Of a stretch of DNA of 64,000 bases, positions 31,831 through 40,250 are shown in pieces. The first letter of the stretch is position 1. Each line of letters begins with the position of its first letter. The notes below the pieces were generated by a model. The model worked only from the letters and a program-made list of their open reading frames with translations, was not told where the DNA came from and made no database searches. Source of the stretch: Symbiodinium natans (taxonomy: Eukaryota > Sar > Dinophyceae > Suessiales > Symbiodiniaceae); assembly GCA_905221605.1 (NCBI GenBank), contig CAJNDS010002542.1, forward strand, positions 243,953-307,952. Reading direction: 5' to 3'. The position numbers and the translations under genes are program-made.

Positions 31831-32759
31831 CCAAAGTGGTTGAGGGTTTAGGGAATTGGGGGGTTTGGGGATAACAGTGTTGTCTGGCAAAGCTCGTGAG
31901 TAGCTTGATGTTTGTTTTTTGCCTACCTTGCTCGAGAACCAAGGAGTTCAGTGGAAGTCAGTTTCGACGGCTAACCCCTAAGCCCTATACCTTAAAGGCC
32001 TAAACCCTAAATCCTGTAAACCCTGTAAGCCTTTAAAGGCCTAAACCCAAAACCACAAACCCTAGACCCTAAACCCTTAACCCTAAACCGCAGCTGAGCT
32101 TGTGGGCCAGACTGAGGCCAGCGACTTGTTGCAGATTCCACGGCCTACAGCTCCTGACCCTGAGGGCAGGGTATATCGCGATTTTGGGTGTTTGGGTTTA
32201 GGGGTGAAGGTGTTCTCGGGGTTTTGCACTTTTGATTTGGAGGCGTTAGGGTTTTAGGGTCTAGGGTGAGATGCTTCAGGGCCTGAAGCTCCGGGTTGGG
32301 TCTGGGACTCTAGGTTTAGAGGTTGGGGTTTGGGGCTGTCCTGGAAAAATCTTTGGCATATAGGTCGTCATGCCCAACAAACACCTAAACCCGAAGTACC
32401 CAGAAAATGAATCCTGAAACGGTTTGGGATTTATGGTTTAGTGTTTGCCGATGCACCCGGAATACCCTGAACCATAATCCGCTAAGCCCTCTTGAGTTCA
32501 CTGGCGTCTGTCTCAGTTCCGCGCGGGGCGAGTCGGAGTGTCTGCGTCGTGTCAGAGGTCTTTCCGTGTTCACCTCTAGGTAGGCCCTTGGGACATGCTA
32601 TACTCTCCCTTGTCAGCACATCAGATTGTTTTAAGGGCCATCCTAGACCTGAATGGCTTGGAGCTTTTAGGGTTTATAAGGGTCTGGGGACAGGCGTCTT
32701 TCAAACCTGCAACCCTCAAATCTGATGGCTCTTAAACCTATAATCCCCCAACCTAAGCT

Positions 32760-33065
32760 CCTAAACCCAGGCTAAACCCTAAACCCGAAACCCTAAAGCC
32801 TAAAGCCTAAAGCCGAAAGCCTAAAGCCTAAAGCCTTAAGCCTTAAGCATAAGCCTAAAGCCTAAAGCCTAAAGCCGAAAGCCTAAAGCCTAAAGCCTAA
32901 AGCCTAAAGCCTAAACCCTAAAGCCTAAAGCCTAAAGCCTAAAGCCTTAAGCCTTAAGCCTTAAGCCTAAAGCCTAAAGCCTAAAGCCTAACGCCTGACG
33001 CCTGAAGCCTGAAGCCTGAAGCCTGAAGCCTAAAGCCGAAAGCCTAAAGCCTAAAGCCTAAACCC
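32760..33065 (+). repeat. GCCTAAA heptamer-variant array
   Basis: About forty heptamers, mostly GCCTAAA with GCCTTAA, GCCGAAA and GCCTGAA sub-variants in blocks, grading out of ordinary CCCTAAA on the left. A variant telomere-like satellite directly upstream of PPR exon 7. Confidence 0.9.
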
Positions 33066-33071
33066 GCCCTT

Positions 33072-33160
33072 CAAGGTTTGGTCATCACCGCCTGTGAGCG
33101 AGCGTCCTTCTGGGAAGGGGCCCTTGTGCTTCTGGAAGAGACCCTGGGGCAACCCCAAGA
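33072..33160 (+). CDS. PPR-like exon 7 (LVITACERASFWEGALVLLE)
   Basis: LVITACERASFWEGALVLLE fits the PPR consensus closely. CCTAAACCCGCCCTTCAAG lies upstream and GGTTTAGGGTTTGGGGTTTG downstream, a textbook example of the C-rich/exon/G-rich arrangement. Confidence 0.6.
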
Positions 33161-33241
33161 GGGAGTTGGTTTAGGGTTTGGGGTTTGGGGTTTACCGTTT
33201 AGGGTTGAGGGTTTAGGGTTTAGGGGGGAGGGGGGGGTCGG

Positions 33242-33244
<3 letters not shown>

Positions 33245-33279
<35 letters not shown>
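33245..33279 (+). repeat. G35 homopolymer
   Basis: Thirty-five consecutive G after a GGGTTTA-derived stretch; length likely polymorphic or error-prone. Confidence 0.9.
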
Positions 33280-33281
<2 letters not shown>

Positions 33282-33439
33282 TAGGATTAAAAGGGTTTCG
33301 GGGTGTAGGTTTAGAGGGTTTTTGTGTTTTTGGTTGTTTCGGGTGGCTTTAGTGTTTGAGGGTAAACCCAAAACCTAAGCCTAAAAACACCAAAGCCCTC
33401 ACACCTTAGACCGCTCAGTGAGAACTCCAACGACAACGC

Positions 33440-33576
33440 TTGGGATGTTCCCCCTTATACCTAACAGTCCTTCACAGGGAGTTCGATAGAGGGTACTAGA
33501 ATCCCTATTCAGGATTGTAAACACTAGACTCTAAAACCCCAAAACCTAAACCCGAGTATATGGGGGCACATCCCAA
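33440..33576. mobile_element. MITE-like hairpin, family A copy 6, interrupted
   Basis: TTGGGATGTTCCCCCTTATA at the left and TATATGGGGGCACATCCCAA at the right. Between the right half-arms sits about 30 bp of CCCCAAAACCTAAACCCG-type sequence, so heptamer DNA appears to have entered this copy. Confidence 0.7.
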
Positions 33577-33608
33577 GAGACCATCTCCCAAAACAAAGGG
33601 CTGGCGAT

Positions 33609-33692
33609 GTGCGGCGTAGCAACCTCGTGGCCGTGAGCTCCGCCGTGAGCGCCTGCGGCAAAGCCGCCAAGTGGGAGGCGGGCGTGGCAGGT
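33609..33692 (+). CDS. PPR-like exon 8 (NLVAVSSAVSACGKAAKWEA)
   Basis: RRSNLVAVSSAVSACGKAAK then WEAG; a clear PPR match. It is followed by GGTTCAGGG/GGTTTAGGG. Confidence 0.6.
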
Positions 33693-34599
33693 TCAGGGTT
33701 CTTCGGGGTTCTTAGGGGGTTTAGGGGGCTCAGGGTTCAGGGTTCAGGGTTCAAGTGCGCTTGTAGGGGGTTGGGGGGAGGGGGGGGGTGTTGGGTTCCT
33801 CTACAAACGTCATCAGCACCAAAAGTGTACCCTACTATCAGAATAAGGTCACTTGACTCACTGGCCGACTAAGTCTCCTTCTTGTTGGTAATCTAGTTCT
33901 TCCTCCAGCCTGTTCTACGTCATGCGACTGCTAGACAGCTCGGTTGGTATCCCTTAGCAGTGAACCCTAATCCCTAAACCTTAAACTCTGTGAGACTCAG
34001 CACTCCGCCTCTGCCCTGAGACAGGCTGCTTTGCTCTTGTTTCGAGATCTTCAGACGCTGCCTGGCGCTTCAACTCATCAAACTGACACGTGCCAGTTAG
34101 AATCTGAACCTCGAAACTGCAACCACATGTCCATGTTGCTTCAGCTGTCCGGTTCTCTAAATCATCGTGCCTGTCGAAAGTACCAAATTGTAAGGCCCTC
34201 ACGATAGCAGTAAACCCCAAAGCCCTAGGCCCGAAGTCGGCTTAGCTTGGTGTAGGGTTTTGGCCTTTAGGGTCCAGTGTGTAGGGTCAAGGGTTTAAGG
34301 TTTGTGGTGAGGGTCTGGGGTTTTTAGAGTTTAGGGTCAGGGTTTAGAGTGTAAGGTCTAGGGGAATATTAGGCACCGGGACCCGCAGTAGGCCCTTGAT
34401 CCCTTTCTTCTGCAGTTTCAGGCTCCCTTGAAACCACTTTTTACGCCATGGGCCCCTCGCTCTATTCCTGGTCCTAGGTTGATCTGGAGCATATAGTCGA
34501 AAATCGCAGTAGAACAAGAATAGTAGTTCACGCACTTTTAAATGTTAACAGCTCCCCAACCTTCATTGCCGACAAACGAACAGTAAGTTACGGCTTCTC

Positions 34600-34637
<38 letters not shown>

Positions 34638-34921
34638 CGAGAGAGAGAGAGAGAGAGGGAGGGCGAGGGAGAGAGAGCGGCAGAGAGAGGGGGAGAGAGA
34701 GACAGATAGGGAGAGAGAGGGAGAGAGAGAGAGAGAGAGAGGGACAGAGATGGAGAGAGACAGAGGCGAGAGAGAGAGAGAGAGGGGGAGGGCAAAAGAG
34801 ACACAGAGAGCGACAGAAACAACGATAAACATCAACACACAAAAGCAGAGGAAGGCGCAAGGCAAAGCCAGAGAGACAGAGAGTGATCACACTGCTAGAA
34901 CTCTCGAATGTATGTGTGCGC
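33693..34921. other. Spacer, no gene recognised
   Basis: Mixed sequence, G-rich heptamer relics (34240-34350) and a GA microsatellite (34602-34810). Open frames through the GA tract are Ser-Leu artefacts. Confidence 0.5.
34602..34810 (+). repeat. (GA)n microsatellite
   Basis: GA/GGGA/CGAGA low-complexity purine run of about 200 bp. Confidence 0.95.
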
Positions 34922-35023
34922 AGCCCTAAACCCTAAACCCTCAACCCTAAGCCCTAAACCCTAAACGCTAACCAGATGTGTCGCCTTGTGGAAGGCTTAT
35001 GGAGTCCACCTGGGAAAAAGGAC

Positions 35024-35114
35024 CGGGATGTTCCCCCTTACACTAACAGTCCTTAATTGGGATTGTAGATACTCCCCATAAAATGTACTGTGAGTATAAG
35101 GGGGAACATCCCAA
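35024..35114. mobile_element. MITE-like hairpin, family A copy 7
   Basis: GGGATGTTCCCCCTTACACT and AACAGTCC pair with GTGAGTATAAGGGGGAACAT then CCCAA. It lies directly upstream of PPR exon 9. Confidence 0.75.
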
Positions 35115-35125
35115 GGTTAGGGCGC

Positions 35126-35236
35126 GAAAAGCCGAGGCTGAAGAAAACCCCGGATCTCGTGGCTTACGGAGCCGTGCTCAGCGCCTGCGAGAAGGGGGAG
35201 CGGTCCGAAGAGGTGCACGGGACAGCGGACGGCTTC
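35126..35236 (+). CDS. PPR-like exon 9 (TPDLVAYGAVLSACEKGERS)
   Basis: TPDLVAYGAVLSACEKGERS is an almost consensus PPR first helix and turn. CCCTAAA lies upstream beyond the MITE, GGGTTTGGGGTTGAGGG downstream. It is the last PPR island before the LTR retrotransposon. Confidence 0.65.
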
Positions 35237-35635
35237 AGGGGGTTTGGGGTTGAGGGTTTAGGGTTTGGGACAGGGCCAGTTTCAGATCCCTAAAGATAAG
35301 CAGTAAGTCGTGGAACACCAAACTAAAAAACCTTATGGATGTGGGGCTCCGCCATGCCACAATTAGAAGGACGCAGGCGCTTGAGGAGGAATTTTGCGTT
35401 TTGGGTTTAGGGTTCTATACCCCAACGGTTTCTAAACAATACTCTTCCTGCGGTTGCCCGAAAATTATGCCTGCAATGGTTCAAGGGTTTACAAGCTTTT
35501 AGGCTTCACGCAGTTCAGGCCTTGGTTCTTGTCACTTCTTAACCCACATAAAAAAGTCAACCCTGAAGTATCACTGTCAGTCTCTTTCCCTATGAGCCTT
35601 ACACCCCAAAGCCCAAACCCCAAGCCCTAAGCCCT

Positions 35636-35640
35636 AAAGC
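35636..35640. repeat. Target site duplication, left (AAAGC)
   Basis: AAAGC immediately before the 5' LTR is repeated at 56527-56531 immediately after the 3' LTR. Five bases is the usual size for Ty1/copia integrase. Confidence 0.9.
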
Positions 35641-35931
35641 TGTGAATGATCCCCGAACCACAGCACGTTATGGGGACCCCTTTGTGTCGGCTCCGCCGCA
35701 CATCGGGGAAACCACTTTAGAATGCCGTGGCCTGTTCACCACATTGGCTCAAGTAACCCTTAGAGTGAAGGTCACCCATAGGTTAGAGGTAAGCGCAATA
35801 GCGTAACTGGAAACCGCCCGGGTGCACGAGACGGAGACTGAAGGCGAACGCCAGTGCAGAAAAACAAGTGCGAGACCATTTGGCTGGTGAGGAGCCAAAG
35901 CGTAGTGCAAGCAACTACCCGACCTCACGCA
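35641..35931 (+). repeat. 5' LTR
   Basis: Starts TGTGAATGAT and ends CACGCA; identical to 56236-56526 except G at 35921 against C at 56516. It contains one of the mini-hairpins (CGGC-TCC-GCCG at 35688-35698). No TATA box is obvious, as is common in dinoflagellates. Confidence 0.97.
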
Positions 35932-36025
35932 GGTTATCAGCCGTATAGCGGTTGCGATTCCTTGCGACTACTGTACGGGCTGAGCTATGGCACTGCCAAC
36001 CTAGTCGTCGAGTGCCGACACAACC
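35932..36025 (+). promoter_or_regulatory. Leader with candidate primer-binding site
   Basis: The leader starts GGTTATCAGCCGTATAGCGG. It does not begin TGG, so it is not a plain 3'-CCA tRNA site. GTTATCAG is complementary to a CUGAUAAC loop and, allowing inosine-34, to the anticodon loop of tRNA-Ile; Drosophila copia is known to prime from an internal tRNA fragment. AGCCGTA at 35939 pairs with TACGGGCT near 35978, giving a stem. The match is short and could be chance. Confidence 0.35.
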
Positions 36026-38794
36026 ATGACTTTCGGTGATGGTGATGCTATTGCTGCACCTGCATTGGGCGAAAGCACAGGCTGCGCCGACACAGATGCA
36101 GTTACATCATCAGATGACGCTGTTGAGATGGTTGCGGTTACGAAGGCACCCGCTAGAACTAGAAGTGGGTTGAGCGTGTTACGTGAAGATGGAAACTCGA
36201 AGATGAGTCAAGTTTCACGCCTCAGATCCACTTCCAGACCATCATCGGAACGAACATCAAAGAGATCCAACACTCCAAGTACTCCACGACGAAGAAGAGG
36301 TACTTCTCCACGGATCTCTCCACGATCCTCGCCGGACGCCGGACGACCGGAAACGTCACCGCGAAGAGGGTTCGGTGGCCCTCTTTTGGGTACCGGCCTC
36401 CCCAGTTCGGAACCTCCGGCTGGCGGTAGGGGCGGGCTTGATTCGGGTCCCCCGGTCGAGTCTGCTAACCCTCTAGCGGAACGAATCCGGGAAGAAGGCG
36501 AAAGGCGGGAGATGGAAGAGGTCATTGCCATGTTGCGACTGAAGATTGAGGAGATGCAACAGGAAGACTATGGGGCATCACTCAGGATCGAGCAGCTAGA
36601 ACGCGAACGTGATCAGAACGCGCAACTGGCAGCTCATATCCATCAACGCCACGAAGCTACACTCGCTGAACGTGAGCAAGTCGTTGGTGCCACGATCGCA
36701 ACACTGGAGCAACATGCTGCCGACAATCATCACCAAGCGACGATGAATCAGGAGCAGTTGATGCACCAGCAACGCGAGATGGCGCAGTACATGGTCAACG
36801 TGGAAGAAGCGGCCCATGGTGAAGGAAACACGATAGCTCGAGAATACCAGCGACTTACCGAGGAGCTGAACATTCGAGCGCATGAAAATCTGAGAAGGCG
36901 AGCCGATCTACAACAAGCCGAAGTCATTGTGGCTCAGATGGAAGATCAACTGCGAACCTCCGAGTTTGCACGTGAAGCATCCGAAAGACAGAAAAGTGAG
37001 ATGCGAGAATATGCTCATCATGAGAGCGTGGCATTACAGGATGAACGCGATCAAACCAGGCTCTTGAATGTGAACATTCATGGCGTCATCGTTCAGTACC
37101 ACGAGGAAGAAGAAAGAGCGGCGACTTTGAGACAAGCTGTGCACGAAATGGAGCAGCGATGGGAAAGCCAACATGCTTCGTTGCCCAGCATTCATCAGGA
37201 GCTGCAAAGGGTACGAACGGAATGCCAATCTCAGGAAGACATCAATCGACGACTGACGTCAGAACTGGATGCTGCGAGACAAGTTCAAACGTACAACCGA
37301 CCTACGTCAGCCGGAACGTCTGAGTGGGATAATGTTTCTTCTGTGCCTAGGGTAGGTGTGCATAATTCGCGTCCACAAAGCGTTCAATCCCGTTCGGGAA
37401 TAACCCAAGCCTACAGCAGTCCTGAAGAAGTTGATCACGACGTACCAATGTCATCTACGACGGAGTCAAGGTTCAAGACATGGGTCCAGAACACCATTCC
37501 AGGGATGGGTTCGGCTTCGCCGGCTCATACCCAGGGTGGAAGTGCCTCGAAGGAGGGTTCGGGTCCCCCGGCTCTTCCCACGAGGCCATCGTTGTTCGGA
37601 GGACCACCTATTCCAGTGACAGAAAGCCGACCGACTTCTACAAGGACATCGCTGTTTGGTGGACCTCCTGTTACCGTTCCAGGAAACCCATCAGTTCCTA
37701 ACACGGTTCCGGGAAGGGTGTTCACAACAGGTTTGCTGGACTTGCCTCCTGGCTTGGCTACCAGACCATACACCTCACAGTTGCTCGCTGATCCACCTAA
37801 GGCGTCCACGTCATATCAGTGTGAACGACAACCATCGCGTTCGCTACATGTAGGCGGGGTGACGCCTGGAATGGCTTCAGAAATTCCTCCAAATGCTCCC
37901 AATCATCCTCAAGATCCTCGTGCAACCGCGTCGACAGCTGTTCAGCAAGAAGCTTTACAAAGGCAAATGGATGAACTTCGGAAAGAAATGAGCAGAATGA
38001 GAGACACCGAAGCTCGTCTACGTCGCGAACGAGATCAATGGCGCATAATTGCCGAAGAACAGGAGCAAGAGAATGAGGGTGATGAGGAAGAGAATGGGGA
38101 GGAAGGCGAACCAGAAGAGGACGGAGACAAAACCGACCCTGGATCCTGGAAGCCAATCAAGAAAGGAGGTGGAGGAGGTGATGGTGGTGGCGATCCAGAC
38201 TCTTCTCCCCACGGTGGTGGTGGAGGAGGTGGCGGTGGATCTGGACCCGAAGATGGACTTGATTACACCGAAGGGCCAAAGATATCCCGAAGAGAAGCCG
38301 ACAAGATCAACATTCCTGCGTTTCCCAAGGTCACTCACTTGGACGCTTGGCAGGCAGCAGTCACCACAAACGTTCTGGCCGCGTGTGCAGATACCAACCA
38401 AAGCGACTGGATCAAATGGCTGCAAGAATCTTTCAAGCCCATGCCGGATGTTGAAGGGCTCAATGACTCGGGACACGTCAAGTTCAGAAGCATCGACGTG
38501 AAGCTGGCAAGTGCGATGACCCTCATGTTGCGGAATGCCGGAGATCAAGCAGCTGATCTGTTCTTAGAGGTGAACCTCAAATCAAACGCGTACATTCGCG
38601 GGAACGAATACAAGGTTCTAAAGGGACGACAGATCATTGCGATGATGATGGAAAGCTTTCGCACACGGGATCGACTTGACATGGTTTACACGATCGACTA
38701 CCTGACCAAGTTGCAGTACCCAGGCGACAACAAGATTGCCGCATTCAAAGCAACGTGGCTAGAAATCATCTCTCGGATTCGACCTGAAGATGTA
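36026..38794 (+). CDS. gag: Retrotransposon Gag, N-terminal part (interrupted)
   Basis: Structural Gag of the element. From ATG at 36026 it reads a Ser/Arg/Pro-rich N-terminus (residues ~40-150), a long charged coiled coil (~160-425), a Pro/Gly/Ser linker with repeated LFGGPP, a second short coiled coil (~640-680), an acidic stretch, a poly-Gly linker (~715-740), and a capsid-like helical region from about 755 (INIPAFPKVTHLDAWQAAV). This region resembles the gag polypeptide of copia elements. The natural frame is cut at 38794 by an inverted-repeat insertion, after which a stop follows at 38816-38818. The same frame continues at 39678. Gag normally forms the virus-like particle and binds the RNA genome. 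Confidence 0.85.
36406..36455 (+). repeat. Pair of mini-hairpins in gag N-terminus
   Basis: TTCGGAACCTCCGG at 36406-36419 and TTCGGGTCCCCCGG at 36442-36455, 36 bases apart. The stems CGGA/TCCG and CGGG/CCCG differ yet both pair. Confidence 0.7.
37510..37571 (+). repeat. Pair of mini-hairpins in gag linker
   Basis: TTCGGCTTCGCCGG at 37510-37523 and TTCGGGTCCCCCGG at 37558-37571, 48 bases apart, in the Pro/Gly/Ser-rich linker. Confidence 0.7.
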
Positions 38795-39675
38795 CAATGT
38801 GATGCCCTTCAGTTATAACTTAGTAAGACCAGATACAAGTAAGTTGTATCTCAGTTAGGGAAGTTAGCCTCAAAAGTATACTAAAACAAACCTGACTTTG
38901 TTAGGCGACATAAGTGCAAAAATCGCGGCATTAATGAGAGAGATATATTGATCTGCATGTTTTGGATGTTTTTTACATAGATGTATAGTTGACACACAGT
39001 GTTTCGTATAGATACATAATATATACTTATCTTCTTCGGTATGCATCTTCTGGTGGATTGGGCTTCCCTTCCGGAAAAAATGGACACGTTCTTTTTGTGG
39101 ATGCTTTTTCTGTATATTCTCTTGTGGTCCCCTGTGGTTTTCTTGTGGTCCGGGTAGGCCGTTTTTGCTTGTGGTACGGGTCGGTTTCGTGGGATGTCTC
39201 GAGGATTTGCTTGTGGTACGCTTGTTGTCCCCTTGTGATCCGCGTGTGGTCCGGTCGCCTCCCCTTGCAGCTGGCCCAAAAGGAAGTGTCGACCTTCGCT
39301 TTGCTCTGGGCACACATAGTCTATATAACTTGCTCGGTATTCAGCTCCAAACATACCAAAAGACCTCTATCATATTTCTTTACGTGACATGTTTCTAACA
39401 AAGACATGTGACATCCTGTAGTTTCCACGCTACTCCAGCTCTTTCTTAAAAAGTATATGAAACATAGCCCTCGACATCCATGTGACTGAAACCTTACAAA
39501 ACACAACAGTTTTTAGTTATCCAAGTTAGCTAACTGGCATGACTTAGTTATAACTGATACCGTCCAGTTATCCAAGTTGCTCGATTTATAACTCTGACAA
39601 CATATCTTATAAATGATGTTATAAGTTATGTTACACAAGATATAACATGCCCTGTAACTAGAGGGCATCACATTG
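38795..39675. mobile_element. 881 bp terminal-inverted-repeat insertion in gag
   Basis: The ends CAATGTGATGCCCT and AGGGCATCACATTG are perfect 14 bp inverted repeats, extended weakly by AGTTA. TA (or, equivalently, palindromic GTAC) is duplicated at 38793-38794 and 39676-39677. Deleting the element plus one TA joins the gag frame without loss of a codon. Inside are repeated GTTATCCAAGTT and TTATAAC motifs and no plausible transposase; open frames on the minus strand (38870-39354) look like chance. A 2 bp TA duplication would fit a Tc1/mariner-like MITE; an introner-like spliced element is the alternative. Confidence 0.8.
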
Positions 39676-39677
39676 TA

Positions 39678-40250
39678 CCTTCCACGAATGCCCTCCGCGA
39701 CATCTTGTACCAGAAGATATCAGGATCCTCTGAGATGAACATGGAGCTCAAGCTTTACTATGACATCAAGAGCTATGACGATCCAGAGAGATCACATGAT
39801 ATGCTTCTGAGGATCATGGACCGGGCGGTGCAGAGGAGAAGAGAGAAGAGGAACCTCAACGAGACACAACATGGTCTGAACCAGATGGTTGCTGGGAAGG
39901 ACCTGCTTGCCGCACCAGCTAGGCCCGATCCCAAAGGGCCTCCCTCATCCACGCCAGACAAGGAAAAGAAGAAGAAGACGAATGAGAGAGGCAAGGACAA
40001 AGAAGCTGCGGATGCTGCGCCTGTACTCCCAAAGAGTAAAGCAAAGGCACTCGAAAAGGACAAGAAGAAGGGGAAAGGTAAAGGCAAAGAACAACGATCC
40101 CGATCTCCTTCATCATCACGATCGCTGACCGACAAGGAGAAGGCGAAGATTCGTTGCAAATTTCACTTCGGAGGAGGATGCAATGCAGGAAAGAATTGCA
40201 AGTGGAGTCACAAAGACACGGACAGAGGAAGGCCGTCTTTCACGAGATGA
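39678..40250 (+). CDS. gag: Retrotransposon Gag, C-terminal part with CCCH finger
   Basis: Continues the gag frame past the insertion (phase identical once 883 bp is removed). It contains the end of the capsid-like region (ELKLYYDIKSYDDPERSHDM), a very Lys-rich linker, a Ser/Arg patch, and a CCCH zinc finger at 40155-40211 (C-x8-C-x5-C-x3-H), then TGA followed directly by an in-frame TAA. The finger probably binds RNA. The pol frame overlaps its end by at least 68 bases in the +1 phase, so Gag and Pol are joined either by recoding or by a one-base change in this copy. Confidence 0.8.
   Translation, partial: PSTNALRDILYQKISGSSEMNMELKLYYDIKSYDDPERSHDMLLRIMDRAVQRRREKRNLNETQHGLNQMVAGKDLLAAPARPDPKGPPSSTPDKEKKKKTNERGKDKEAADAAPVLPKSKAKALEKDKKKGKGKGKEQRSRSPSSSRSLTDKEKAKIRCKFHFGGGCNAGKNCKWSHKDTDRGRPSFTR
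40183..40250 (+). promoter_or_regulatory. Gag-pol overlap, candidate +1 frameshift site
   Basis: The gag frame ends ACG-AGA-TGA-TAA while the +1 frame reads straight on into pol. A shift on the stop (AGA-U-GAU) would resemble antizyme-type +1 recoding; Ty1 of yeast also uses +1. No canonical Ty1 heptamer is present, so a simple indel is equally possible. Confidence 0.35.

Noticed and set aside
34563-34890. Ser-Leu-rich minus-strand frames resembling a membrane protein
   Set aside because: Pure translation of the (GA)n microsatellite.
38870-39354. Overlapping minus-strand frames of 147 and 157 codons inside the gag insertion, possible transposase
   Set aside because: No DDE or other motif. 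The two frames overlap in different phases and are rich in Lys, Arg, Thr and Gln without repeats of a known fold; best read as chance frames.
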